This document shows positions 9,880-19,940 of a stretch of DNA of 64,000 bases, piece after piece. Position 1 is the first letter of the stretch. Each line of letters begins with the position of its first letter. A program made the translations under genes and the position numbers. The notes below the pieces were generated by a model, which saw only the letters and a list, made by a program, of their open reading frames with translations, did no database searches and was not told where the DNA came from. The stretch is taken from contig CAUYUJ010018493.1 of NCBI GenBank assembly GCA_963575745.1, forward strand, positions 262,631 through 326,630, given 5' to 3'. This stretch comes from Prorocentrum cordatum. Lineage: Eukaryota > Sar > Dinophyceae > Prorocentrales > Prorocentraceae.

Positions 9880-10098
9880 GCCAGCTCTTGCCTCAACGCC
9901 GCGCACATTTGTTATAAGATTTACAACAGCTTCAAGGATCGAGGAGTTGCGTTCGACGGCGCTTCGGCGCGTGACCCATGCGCCAGCGTTGACAAGGCCG
10001 CGCAAAACGTCACCCTCGCAAAAGTGATCTTACGCAGGCCGCAAAAACAATATTCACAAGCCCCTAACAAAACATTGACAGATCGCATGCGTAGCTAA
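9880..10098 (+). CDS. Candidate exon, unknown function
   Basis: After the GGA array the + frame reads SSCLNAAHICYKIYNSFKD, then RGVAFDGASARDPCASV and DKAAQNVTLAKVI, of normal composition, to a stop at 10098. AG acceptors are available near 9880-9892. It is isolated and unassigned; it could be a terminal exon of a + strand gene or a fragment of an element. Confidence 0.35.
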   Translation, partial: ASSCLNAAHICYKIYNSFKDRGVAFDGASARDPCASVDKAAQNVTLAKVILRRPQKQYSQAPNKTLTDRMRS

Positions 10099-10248
10099 AC
10101 AGGAACATTCATCCGAATCTTCGTAAGATAAAACGATGCCACGACGAAGTTCTTTCATAGACCAACGACTCCGATCTGTGGAAAAAAAAAACAGGCGGGA
10201 TGCGAATTCTAAAACTGATGTAAAAACGCCTGCGCAAGAATTCGCTGG

Positions 10249-10647
10249 TCAAAAACGCCTGCGTAATTCTTCCGGAGACAAAGTCAACATAAAATTCTTC
10301 CGGAGGTTGCTTAAGATATTGGCAGACCGACCCTCTGGGAACATCCTGTCCATGTGATGCACCATCTTTGCGTCCAGCACTGGGGGTGGGTCCTCGAGGT
10401 TGGTCAGGCCCTCCGCGCGCATGAACTTCCCGATGTAGTCCGAGTGCTGGGCCCTTGTCTTGGGCAGCAGCAGCGCCTGCTCCAGGGCCCCGCGCCGCTG
10501 GCAGGTGTCCTTCAGATCCCCGTACTTCTCGAGGCGATTGGCGGCCGACAGGACTGCTCTGAGACTCTCGACTCCGTTTTGCTCGAGGCGGCCTTGCTGG
10601 TACCTCGTGAACACAAGTGGCACTCTGGGTCCCTCGTCGAATGTCAC
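10249..10647 (-). pseudogene. C-terminal part of retroelement polyprotein
   Basis: A 132-codon open stretch on the minus strand reads RAVLSAANRLEKYGDLKDTC, then KTRAQHSDYIGKFMRAEG and MVHHMDRMFPEGRSANILSN. The helical pattern around R..HSDYI.KF..F...EG resembles the N-terminal core-binding domain of tyrosine recombinases, as used by DIRS-like elements. That is inference; no catalytic R-H-R-Y set is visible. It lies directly downstream, on the same strand, of the decayed RNase H region. ATTCTTCCGGAG occurs twice at its 3' end (about 10265 and 10292) and once near 3061. Confidence 0.4.
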
Positions 10648-10759
10648 TCTGAGTCGCTACAGCTGTGAGTCTTCCGGTAGCGAATGCGTGCCGAAGAATC
10701 AGGGGGCGTTGGCTTCCCTCGGTCGCCGCGGCTGCATGGCGCCTCGCGCCGCCGGGATT

Positions 10760-11220
10760 GTTCATCCACCTGGTTGAACTCTGGCGGCAGCCACCTGCCG
10801 AGAAACCTCGAGCCAGTGGCAAACATCCAGGCAGCAGCTCGACGGTGCAACGTCAGCAACGTTGGCTTGCGACACCGATCCTTCGACAAAAAACATGAGC
10901 CAACTATTATCGCCAAGTGCGAGGTGATTTCCGTGGCAACTGGACTGATCACCCAAGAGCCGCTCACGTAGAGCCGCGAGAAAAACACGCATCTCCGAGA
11001 TCTGGATAGCCTCTGGATCAGGCTGAAAATTCGCGGTCGTCCAGGTGAGCTTAATCACGAACTCAAACGGAACTTCTGGGAACACGGGGTTCGCATCTAG
11101 GTCGTCTACCTTGGGGGCCATATACGTTCCCTCAGTCATGCGCATGAGAGCCCGTTGACGAGGCTGGTAAACTAGGGGGCCCTCTACCCGATCTCCTCCT
11201 GTGTAACGCCATATTTTCAT
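10760..11220 (-). pseudogene. Decayed RNase H-like region of retroelement
   Basis: The minus frame contains VPFEFVIKLTWTTANFQ, ISEMRVFLAALRERLLGD, HLALGDNSWLMFFVEG and VCHWLEVSRQVAAARVQPGG. This is the arrangement of an RNase H-like tail: the acidic-residue helix (E), then a degraded D-N motif, then a final W-V-P/A-N stretch that in intact relatives is typically WVPSE.NPAD. Stops and shifts interrupt it, so it is a remnant. Confidence 0.5.
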
Positions 11221-11481
11221 GCAGGCGTCCGATATGTTGAGTGTCGTCTACTCTGGCCGTGCTCTCGACCGTCGCGCGCCCGCTCTCGCAGGCGCCGAAG
11301 GCTGCAACTCGCGGGCCCAAGCGGACCCCAGATGCCTCCGAGCAAAGATCAGCCTTGCACTATCTTCGGCTCCACGCTCGGCCAGACCACCCGGGGCCCC
11401 GGGAACTTTGCGAAGGCGAAATCGTAGCGCGCCCTCAGCGCACGCAAAAGCTCCCGACGAAATAATGCCATAAACGTGAAG

Positions 11482-12090
11482 TCAATATCGAGTCGGAGAA
11501 GGGTGTGACGTCTGATGCCTGCCGTCTTGTTCTGCTCCGAGGGTGCTCATGTGGGGCTCCGACTTGCTAAAATCGTGCGCGGCGTGTCCTGCTCCCTCCG
11601 AGAGCGCCTCAGCACTTTTCCCCATCTTTCCCGCCTCCTCTGCGTCGTGCCACAACGCCGGCGCATTATCAGCGCGCAGAGAGTCGAAGGCGCCATCCTG
11701 TACAGATGGGGGGGTCGGAAACCGCATGCTCGACGGCTCTCGTTGAAGGCTGGATCCTGCTCGAGAACGCGCTCATGAAGACGCCGCGCAATGTGCAGGG
11801 CCCGCTTCCACCCCATTGGGATATCCTTTTAACAACGGGAACGCCTTCGTATTCGGATCCACGGGGGCGCCCCCAAGATTGGTCGCACCTAGATCCTTCG
11901 CCAAGACAGGGTCCAACCAGAAGTAATCACTCAACCATTCTGGCATTTCATGTTGGTAGATGACTTTATGTACATCAGCTCCCGAAGAGAACAGCTCCCT
12001 CCCTGGATCGAGAACAATTTTCCAGAAGCTTGCCCCAGAGTGCAGATGTGCATTGCGGGGTGTTTGAAATGTTGATTGGACCTCCTGCAA
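11482..12090 (-). pseudogene. Decayed reverse-transcriptase core
   Basis: Read across three minus-strand frames, the block shows ordered RT features: a CRRSNQHF-like box near 12080-12110, GADVHKVIYQHEMPEWLSD (motif A region, 11960-12000), a broken PMGW box (frames switch near 11820; MGWKRALHIARRLHERVL follows), a DN-A box (ADNAPALWHD, near 11660), then FTFMALFRRELLRALRARY (about 11395-11470). At least two frameshifts separate these. The order is that of a dinoflagellate retroelement polymerase, and the copy is not functional as written. Confidence 0.6.
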
Positions 12091-12119
12091 TCTAGTGATG
12101 CGAATAGTATCGTCTTTCT

Positions 12120-14760
12120 TCTTTACAATAAAGGGAGGACCTTCTCAGTCCGTCTGAGACTACGCTTGAAGATGTCGCGTTTGAGACCGTCCTGCGCACG
12201 CTCTACATGCCCAGAAGGTTCGCTGAGAGAAACCGCATCTTTGCACAACGTGGGGGCCCCACCTGCTTCCCAGGAATCGCGCGACTCGTTATTCTGCCGC
12301 GCCCAGCGAGAGCCAGGCCCCGCGTTTAAAAATCCCCAAACATCCAGGGGTCCGCGGTCAGGGCATTCATCGGCTTGTTCCCGCAAGCTGGCCAACTCGC
12401 GGCCTCCCGGACGTAGGGCCGAGCCGCGCTGCCGTCGGGCTCCGGCGAGTATCCCGACGGGGTGCGCCCCAGAAGCTCCCGCGTGGCTAGCCGGGGGGCT
12501 CACTTGCGAGGGGCGGGGGCACGGCCCCGGTGCAAACGTAAAACATCTCTGAAGCCATGTTCAGACAGTGGCAGGCTTCCCAGACGGGTCATTATAGCCG
12601 GCCAGCGAATTAAATGCACTCATTGACTGTAGAGCCATGCCGCGACGTGCGAGGCGCCTCCCGAGCCGACGGCAGGTGCCGCGCGAGAAAGATCCATCCG
12701 TTCGCGGCAGCGGCTCAGGGACGAACGGCGGGAACAGTCCACCACCTGACTCGGGTGCCGCCTCGCGCCTGTGGACTCCGCCTCCGCAAGCAGCGCTCGC
12801 CCCCCCGCGCTGCGGCTCACCCCTCCCTCCGGCCTCCTCCTCTGGCTTTCAGGGCGGCAGCCTCCTCTCGCGCTTTCCGACGCTGCTTCGCCGCCTCTGT
12901 CTCCTTGCACTGCATGTCTGTGGCGCGCTACGCCAGCGCCGGGCGCGAAACCGCCGCCGCGCTTGAGACCGCCTGTGCGGTCTCGGCCCGGGTAGTGCTC
13001 TAAGCCCCCCACCTTCAGCGATCCAGTCGCCCCCTCGCACAGCCGATGCATCCGACTGATGACCTCGAAGGAGACGAGGTTGGCAACATCCGGCAGATCG
13101 TGGCGCGCGCCCAGGTCGAGCGCGAGGTCCAACAAGTCGCGCATCAGGTAGGCCGTGCTGCTGCGCCCCACCCCGTGCTCGAGAGCCCACTTGGTCTTCG
13201 AAGGTGCCCTCGTGATCTCGCGCGCGCCGCGTCGACCGCGTGGCGGAGCGCCAGCCCTCGAGCGGGAAGTCCTCCATTGGCTCGGCGTGCAGGCGCCCGG
13301 CCGAACTCGAGAAGTCATCCCAGCGTCGCCCGCCTGTGTCGTACTTCACTGGGGCGAGTGCGCGAGCGTCTAAATTGCTCTCCTCTACGGCAACTTCGCG
13401 ATCTCGAGCCGCGGCTTTGTCGTCTCGTGGAGTGGACGGGGTCGCGCGCGGAAGCCCGCCGCCCCCCCTGCACTTCCTGGCAAACGCGAAGACCCCGGGA
13501 GAGAGACGCACGAGAAAGCGATCACCTCTGGCCACGTCGGCACCCCCTCTCGCACGTCTCCTACAGTCTCGACCGTCACCCAGATGTCCGGAATATCATC
13601 TTCGTCGGCCAGCGCTCCACCTCCCGGCCATCGGTCGCCTCGCCAAAGCCCCGCTCCGCCAGGCTGCGGGCGGGCCCCCGAGCGCCGGCCCTCTCCGGGG
13701 TGCGCTCGGGCGAGGCGGCCACCCGACCAACGTCTAGGGCCTCGGGCGGGCGCTCGCCAGTGACCCGACGCTGTATCGAACTCCGTCGATCTCCATTCGG
13801 GCCAACGTAGTCTGCTGGATGGATGCCACAATGTCGAGACCTGCCTCCACCACGAGCTTCTGACAATCACATCATCTCTCGGAAACGGGCATCGTTAGGG
13901 TAGTCTCGGAACCGACCGAATGCGCCAATTGGGGTCACTTTGTCGTTCCCAAGATCGCCCGGAAGTGCAGCTTGAGCAGGGCTCGTCTCACTATCACGGC
14001 AGAGCGCATCCTCAACGTAAAGGTCGCCGCCGGGACTCTGCATTTACGAGTTCTCACCCATGCCGGGGAAGACGAACAGACGTCCGTGCCGCGCCGAGTC
14101 GTCCGAGTAGAGGAAACCCAGGAGCCTCCCCGAGATAAGCTCACGCGAGAATGCCTCCTCCCCCGCGGCGGTCCGTCCCAGAGGCGGAGGCGATCCTGGC
14201 ATCCTCGACCCGATCGACTGGCCACCAACGCCATTTTGACGACGACCGCCGCGTAGTCGATCACACAAGTACTTCACTGAGCTCCAGATGAGGTGTCCAG
14301 CGAAACTGATACCCACCTTCTCCAACCAATCGTACCACTCGGGCGTCTCAGGGCTCTCGGGGCGCACCGGGCACTCCTCTGCGGGTTCTCGGGGCGCGCC
14401 AGGCACTCCTCTGCCCGACGCAACTGTGGCAATGAGCGCGCCCTCGCGCTCCCAATGTGCGCGCCCTCGCGCCCCCGTGCGAAATCGAAGCACCTCTCGT
14501 CGGACGAGCGATCGGCCTCCTCAAGATCAGCCCATGATGGGTATGAATTGGAAGCTGGCTCGAAAAGGACACTGGCAGCAAGTCTGTCGAGATGCCACAG
14601 AGCAAGTGCCCCTCCCGCTGCGGCCAATCTCCGGGCGGGGGCTGCCACGAGAGTGGAAGGGGACATGCGCCGCGAAGCTTGAGAAAACAGACAACTACGG
14701 AGGAAAGCAAACTTCTCACCTCGGACGAATCACATGCTAGCGCACCTAGGCGCACTGCGA
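12120..14760 (-). pseudogene. Decayed N-terminal part of the same retroelement polyprotein
   Basis: Minus-strand frames that keep switching show EWYDWLEKVGISFAGH (about 14340), RELISGRLLGFLYSDDS (about 14120), VKYDTGGRRWDDFSSS (about 13340), DFPLEGWRSATRS (about 13260), STAYLMRDLLDLALDLGAR (about 13140) and DVANLVSFEVISRMHRLCEG (about 13070). I recall the same order (Y-D...W-P-L-E-G-P, then Y-D-x-L-N-x-x-S-L-x-x-x-E) from polyproteins common in dinoflagellate genomes, upstream of RT. Several indels break it. There is no sign of a cellular gene on the + strand despite long open frames, which are GC-driven. Confidence 0.5.
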
Positions 14761-14826
14761 TACTATATCAATACCCGAACTCAGACCACTTTTAACCGTG
14801 CTAATCGAGGGGCGCAAGTGAGCGTG

Positions 14827-14856
14827 GTAGCCGTGCTTGCGAGCACGGTTGGCTAC
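14827..14856. repeat. Hairpin with bulge
   Basis: GTAGCC-GTGCT ... AGCAC-GGTT-GGCTAC folds into an 11-bp stem with a TGCG loop and a 4-base bulge. It lies in sequence between two minus-strand retroelement blocks. Confidence 0.5.
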
Positions 14857-14949
14857 AGATTCGACGGATTCAGCAGAGCGACGTAGATCCTGAAACGCGG
14901 CCGCATCCAACATACCCCCAAAAGCCTTCAGGAACGGCTCGGCGTTTGG

Positions 14950-15950
14950 CTAGGAGGTGAGGTTGACTGTAACGAAGACCCACTCATGGCGATGCTTCTT
15001 GGACTTGCCAGGAGGGGTCGCATCATCACTAAAGCTGCTGCCGTAATGGGGAGAAAGAAGACGCGATTCCATCAAACGCCGAGTTTTCACGTCCCTCCTC
15101 CTGAACAGCAGTGGCATCTGCTGCGGGGTCAATCGGGATGGAACCAGCGGCGTCGGCGTCGGCGGCACTGTCGGCGTCGGCCGTGCATGTTCCAACCAGG
15201 TCGACTGTATCAGCGGCATCAGGGGGTGGCATAGCTGGGCGCTTCGGCGGCGGCGGCGCAGAGGAGGCTCTCCCAGGACCAACTCCCAACTTAGACTGAC
15301 CACCTGCGGCGTCAACGGCCATGGGCGGCAGGCAAACTGGCTCGACAGATTTGGGCCTCGAAGAACCTGGGGTCGAACAAAGAAGAAACGCCGGGCAAAA
15401 CAATGCCTTGGAGAAGTTGTAGCGCCCGCGACAACTTCTTATCTTCTTCCTGACCGGCTTCGAAAGTGGCAAAAACATCACTGGGGGCATATATGTCAGG
15501 GTTGTCATCCGAATCCTGAGAAACTGCGCCAGACGGTGGGAAGCTCTGTAGCTTATCTTCCCAAGAGGCCATGTCTCGTGATGTGTGCTGCTGCCGGGTA
15601 GCAGCAAAGACGCGATCAGCCTGCAGGGAGGCAGTGTACTCATCAATCTCTCGGATATGGTCAGTGAGCTTGTCATGCGTCTTACTGGCCCAATGATGAC
15701 GCTGCTTAAAGAGTGCGCGTTTCTGGGGGACTGTAAGCAGATCCGCCTCTGGAGCCCCGACATCAGCAAGATAGTCCGCCCAGAAACCACGATTGCCAAT
15801 GTCAGCGCCAAAACCGTCATCACCCGAGGCATCTCCAAACCGATCCTGGACCTCTTCATCCAAAGGGGCCTCGAGACGCTCTTCCAAAGAACGGCGAGGC
15901 GGAGTTGATGGGTTAGGTGAAGCAGGGGGCATGGCAGGCGAGGGCGGCAC
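14950..15950 (-). pseudogene. Gag/ORF1-like protein, frame-broken
   Basis: From ATG 15950 the minus strand encodes MPPSPAMPPASPNPSTPP, then an acidic stretch, FWADYLADVGAPEADLLTVP, a helical KTHDKLTDHIREIDEYTASL segment and DIYAPSDVFATFEAGQEEDK, stopping at 15312. In another frame the reading continues with a Pro/Ala/Asp-rich region and then KSKKHRHEWVFVTVNLTS (to 14950). This suggests one longer protein broken by indels. It lies between the decayed RT polyprotein and an SL remnant 320 bases upstream, all on the same strand, and may be the first ORF of that element or an independent retrocopy. No domain is recognised. Confidence 0.45.
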
Positions 15951-16270
15951 GGGTCTGGTCGCTCTCGCTCTTCCTGCTGTTATGCCTCCTGACGGCTGGG
16001 CAAAACGACATCATCTTTCTTTCTTGCCTCCTGGAGCATGTCCTTTGGTGGACCGGCCAAGAAACAAGGATTGGCAGAAAATGCAATGGCGTCGGGGGCT
16101 GGTGTCGGGTACCGACGAGACCTTCCCAGCACCACGACAGTTTTAGTACGCAAGTTATTCCATCACGATCCGATGCGCGCGCGAGGGAAGTGGTCGCTTC
16201 TCGACCAGGCGGGCCCTCGAGCCTGCCCCTCGGCAGCGACAAGCTCCAAGCCTCAGGACTTGGTTTGGAA

Positions 16271-16292
16271 CTTGAGCCAAAAAGGCTACGGA
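16271..16292 (-). other. Relict spliced-leader sequence (SL-derived), minus strand
   Basis: On the minus strand the sequence reads TCCGTAGCCTTTTTGGCTCA then AG. It matches the canonical 22-nt dinoflagellate leader at 21 positions (A to T in the CCATTTTGG core). What follows is TTCCAAACC, not a GT donor, so this is not an SL RNA gene. It lies upstream of the minus-strand ORF beginning at 15950. Confidence 0.9.
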
Positions 16293-16464
16293 CTATATAA
16301 GTAAGACCCACGGCGACACAAACGGATGCAATCGACTGGTTCGTTTCGATCGGCGGCATGTTTACGCTATGGTCCACAACGGGTCTGGCTCGCTGACACT
16401 TGTGGGAACTACACGCGGGGCCCCCTGCGACCCAGTAGGGGAACCAAGGGTGCTGGGGAGGAGG

Positions 16465-16680
16465 GGGAAAAAGGGAAAAAGGATGAGGAGGAGAAGGAGG
16501 AGGAGGAGGAGGAGGAGGAGGAGGAGGAGGAGGGGGAAGGGGAGGGGGACGGGAGGAGGAGGAGCAGGTGGAGGAGGGGTAGGAGGAGGAGGAGGAGGAG
16601 GAGGAGGAGAAGCCGCAGCAACAGCAGCAGGAGGAGGTGGAGGAGGGGTAGGAGGAGGAGGGGCAGGAGGAGGAGGACAA
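16465..16680 (+). repeat. GGA microsatellite
   Basis: GGA/GAG repeats with an embedded GCAGCAACAGCAGCA island near 16613-16628. The array runs up to the + strand SL remnant at 16688. Confidence 0.85.
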
Positions 16681-16687
16681 AGAAGCG

Positions 16688-16709
16688 TCCGTAGCCATTT
16701 TGGCTCATG
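16688..16709 (+). other. Relict spliced-leader sequence (SL-derived), plus strand
   Basis: TCCGTAGCCATTTTGGCTCA followed by TG matches the canonical dinoflagellate leader at 21 of 22 positions; the A-to-T change near its end creates an ATG. There is no GT donor after it. It directly precedes a broken coding region. Together with the minus-strand remnant at 16271-16292 it forms a divergent pair about 400 bases apart. Confidence 0.92.
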
Positions 16710-17172
16710 GGCCATCGGAAGCCCGAACAGCGGCTACACCCCCGCCAAGGGGCTGCCGCGCGGGCCGGCCCCAGCGTTCGCAAGATCTGCCGACCGCGCC
16801 GCGATGGAGCTTCTTCATATGGCACGGCAGTGGCAGGACGCTCTCAGGCAGAGCGTGGAGCCAGTGCAGCTGCAGCAGACGAACCCCTGAGCTCAACAGG
16901 TCCGCCTCGCGCGGGAAGCGCACCAGGTGGCGGCGCAGCGAGCGGCGAGTCATCAACTGCAGTCTCAACGTCAACGCATCTCCGAGCTGCAGCGCCAATT
17001 GCGAGAGTGGCACCGGTGGTGGCAACGGGCGCATCACGAGCATTTTTGGGGGCAGCGCTGGACGCCAGACGTCATCAGCTACGGCGCCGAAGCGGAAGAC
17101 CCCTGCGAGAAAGGATGCGCGTGGCCCCAGGCAGCTGGCGGAAGCGACGGCAGTGGCAGCAGCGGTCAATAA
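16710..17172 (+). pseudogene. SL-tagged broken gene, coiled-coil-like
   Basis: In one frame the region reads FARSADRAAMELLHMARQW, QDALRQSVEPVQLQQTNP, then a TGA at 16888. The same frame continues with VRLAREAHQVAAQRAAS, HQLQSQRQRISELQRQLREW and HRWWQRAHHEHFWGQRW to a TAA at 17170. The Gln/Arg heptad character on both sides of the stop suggests one helical protein broken by a nonsense change. The upstream SL remnant marks it as a former mRNA copy. No family is recognised. Confidence 0.45.
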
Positions 17173-17890
17173 TGAAGAAGCAATGGCGTGTCTCAAGCAA
17201 CAACTTGGCTCGAACATAACATCTTGGCTCAACAGCCTGCGCCAGCAGAGAGTGAAGTTACAGGGAACTTTGGGGCAATTGTGCTAGACGGGCGTGACCG
17301 CGCTGAGCTCAAACGTCATCAGCCACACTTTCGCCAGCAACGCGCAAAAAAAGGCCAGAAGCGGCAGCGAGCTTACGCGCCGCAAAGTCAGTGGAGGAGG
17401 TCCCGAAGAGCTAGTATCAGTACCCAGAATGCGGGCAGTGGCAACAGGGCGCGGGCAGAGATAACGGCAGTGGCAGCAGCGGTTAAGATTTGGCGGGCAG
17501 TGGCACTAATGGTCAAGAACCTGCAGACAGTGGCAGCACCCGGAAGGCGAGCAGTGGCAGCAAAGATGCGGGCACTAGCAACGGATGTTACAACAATGGC
17601 GCCCACGGCGTATCGGGGCCCAACCGTTATCAGCTACAGAGCCGCTTGAACGAGGACTCAGACGGAGAGGACGAGGACTTGGTGGAGAGCCAGATCCAAC
17701 ATCCAGAAGGCGGGCAGTGGCTGCAGCGCGCGTGCGGAAGTGACGGCAGTGGCAGCGGCTGTCAAGAGTCGGCGGGCAGTGGCAATAACGGTCAAAAGCA
17801 GGCGGACAGTAGCAGCGGGGACGCGGGCAATGGCAGCGTATGCTACGGCAGTGACGCTGCGGGGTCCAGCCCTCGCGTGCACGCGCGGGA
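17130..17890 (+). repeat. GGCAGTGGCAGC higher-order repeat
   Basis: Repeated words (GGCAGTGGCAGC, GCGGGCAGTGGCA) recur through this region. A larger unit is marked by a GTCATCAGC or GTTATCAGC block at about 17072, 17313, 17624 and 17906, giving a super-period of roughly 240-310 bases. Open frames across it are Ser/Gly rich and shift from unit to unit. Confidence 0.65.
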
Positions 17891-18603
17891 AGAATGCAGA
17901 CGCACGTCATCAGCTTCGCTTTTGCACTCACGGCGAATGGGAGAGAAGCCGAATCCCACCGACAAGCCGAAGCCCGTGGCGCGTCTTCAAGAAGGACCTC
18001 GAGGACGAGGTCGAGGACGCCACCGACAAGAACGAGGAGAACCTGGCAGCCCTGCGAGCGCGCTGGGACACCGTGCAAGCGATGGGAGCGCCGGCGGTGT
18101 ACGCGCAGCTCCCCAAGGACAAGCGCAACGCCTACAAGGACACGTCGATCGCCGAGCTGGCCGCCTATGCGAGCTTCCTGCGCTACAGCATGCAAGGCGG
18201 CCGCTCGGAGGTGGCAGCGGCGGCCTGGAGCAGCCTCACCTGCGAAGAGATGGCGGACAGGACCACCGAGGAACCCGGGGCAATGCTCGCCACAGACCCG
18301 CGGTGGGCGCCGCTCCTCGGCGCCTACGCCAGCAAGGACCTGACCCCCAGCGAGGCCGGCATGCCCGAGGACGACCACCACGTAGACAGCGACCACCTCG
18401 GACCCATCGCCAAGACGGTGCACTTCCGCCTTCCCGAGGAGGACGACGACCTTGGCGACGGCGGCCACCGACGCAGCTACGGCTCCCAGAAGTCCGCGGG
18501 TGCAGCCGCCTGGCACCCGGAGGACAGCGTCGACCGCTTCACCCCCGCGGGGCGATGGGGTAGGCCCCAGGGCGCTGCCCACCCCAGCAGGGCGAGGGGT
18601 TAG
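17890..18603 (+). CDS. Well-formed coding exon, unknown function
   Basis: The frame open from 17740 becomes clearly coding from about 17900: WRVFKKDLEDEVEDATDKNE, LAALRARWDTVQAMGAPAVY, AQLPKDKRNAYKDTSIAELA, SLTCEEMADRTTEEPGAML and HFRLPEEDDDLGDGGH, ending at TAG 18603. Codons are strongly GC-ending (GAC, GAG, CTG), unlike the decayed elements nearby. A likely exon start is an AG within 17895-17990. The acidic LPEEDDD tail and the KDKRNAYKD segment do not identify a family. The last ~50 bases overlap a GC-rich duplicated block, so the true stop may lie in a further exon. Confidence 0.55.
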   Translation, partial: KNADARHQLRFCTHGEWERSRIPPTSRSPWRVFKKDLEDEVEDATDKNEENLAALRARWDTVQAMGAPAVYAQLPKDKRNAYKDTSIAELAAYASFLRYSMQGGRSEVAAAAWSSLTCEEMADRTTEEPGAMLATDPRWAPLLGAYASKDLTPSEAGMPEDDHHVDSDHLGPIAKTVHFRLPEEDDDLGDGGHRRSYGSQKSAGAAAWHPEDSVDRFTPAGRWGRPQGAAHPSRARG

Positions 18604-18730
18604 GCCCAAGGTCGCGTGCGCTGTGCACGGCAACGCCTCGACTGGATCATCGTCGTCACCCCAACGGGGCGAATGGGGTAGGTCCCAGGGCGTAGCCCCT
18701 CCCTGCAGGGCGAGGGGTTCGGCCCAGTCG
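18545..18730 (+). repeat. ~60-bp GC-rich direct duplication
   Basis: CGGGGCGATGGGGTAGGCCC... at about 18547-18607 is repeated with variation at about 18665-18726 (CGGGGCGAATGGGGTAGGTC). Both end in GGGCGAGGGGTT(A/C)GGCCCA. Confidence 0.8.
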
Positions 18731-18884
18731 TGGCGAGGGCGAGTTCAGCGAGTTCGGCAATCACCTGAACGACATCCTCTGAACGGGTGCGCCGCTAGAC
18801 CGCTACATAACGGCATAGACTCGATACTGAAAGGTCTTGAAAGGACAAGGAGCGGGGGGAAGGGGGAGGGGGAGGGGGAGGAGG

Positions 18885-19105
18885 AGGAGGCGGATGATAA
18901 TAATAATAATAACAATAATAATAACAATAATGATAATATAATAATACTAATAATAATACTACTAATACTAATACTAATATTACTAAGAATAAGAATAATA
19001 ATAATACTAATAATACTAAGAAGAAGAAAAATAATAATAAGAAGAAGAAGAATAATAATAATACTAAGAAGAAGAAGAAGGATAATAAGGAGGAGGAATA
19101 GGAGG
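18885..19105. repeat. AT-rich AAT/ACT/AAG trinucleotide island
   Basis: About 220 bases of AATAAT, ACTAAT and AAGAAG repeats. This is a sharp AT-rich island in otherwise GC-rich DNA. Confidence 0.9.
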
Positions 19106-19257
19106 AAGGAAAGGAGGATACGAGGGCACCAGGCGAGGCGCGCGCGTCCGAAGGACGAACGCGCGGCGGCTGAGGCGGGGCCAGCGGGCCCCGTTCAATT
19201 GATAACCACGGTACTTGTCAGCGACGAAATCGAATTACCCAAATAAAAAACAGCAAA

Positions 19258-19830
19258 ATGTCGGACTCGCGGGGGCCTCCCCCAGCCCTCCACCAGCCTG
19301 GCCTGGCAGCCGCAGCCCCCGCAAGCGCGGGGAAAACCACAATTGTACCAACAGCCGATGCGGCCATGACAATGAGCCAAATACTACTGCAGCCAAAAGA
19401 GACGCAACAACTCCAATGTAGAAGCCCAACCGCCGTAGCCAAGGCCGCCCCCTGTCGGAAGGCAAGCGCGACCGTCACAGGCAGTCGGCCTTAATCTCCC
19501 TCGCGGGACGCTTCCGAAACGAACGGGGGTGAGGGCGTGCAGGGGGCAAGCGCAACCGTCACCGACAGTCGGCCAGAACTCCCTCACGGGACGCCCCCAC
19601 ACGCACTCAGCGGCCAAAGCCTGGTCCCTCCCCCGTCAGAAGGCAAGCGCAACCGTCACCGACAATTGGCCAGAACTCCCTCACGGGACGCTTTTGAAGC
19701 GAACAGGGGAGGAACCCATACAAAGATGCACCAATGCAGAAGTAGTGGACTCGCGGGGACCCCCCCCAACCCTCTACCAAGCAGGGCTGGCAGCCGCGGT
19801 CCCCGCCTGCGCGGGGAAATACGTACATTG
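19258..19830 (+). repeat. Nested direct repeats, two families
   Basis: Family 1 (ACTCGCGGGG...CGCGGGGAAA, about 80 bases) occurs at 19263-19345 and 19746-19822. Family 2 (AAGGCAAGCGC(A/G)ACCGTCAC, extending to CTCCCTC(A/G)CGGGACGC) occurs three times, at about 19459, 19545 and 19639. The second unit brackets the region like a decayed composite insertion. Confidence 0.75.
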
Positions 19831-19940
19831 AACCACCAGCTGCCACCAGCCATGCCAATGCAGCAATACCAGACAAGATGCCACGATACAACCAATATAC
19901 ACATAGTGACAGACTCGACAACTCAATATGGACACTCTCA

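Noticed and set aside
12614-14140. Long + strand open frames opposite the decayed retroelement
   Set aside because: They are antisense to recognisable retroelement sequence and arise from high GC.
16688-16709. Interpretation as an SL RNA gene
   Set aside because: An SL RNA gene needs a GT donor straight after the leader and a downstream Sm-type site; neither is present here or at the other three sites.
19258-19830. CRISPR-like appearance of repeated GC-rich units
   Set aside because: Units are 80-90 bases, only two or three copies, with no uniform spacers and no cas-like genes; the host is eukaryotic.
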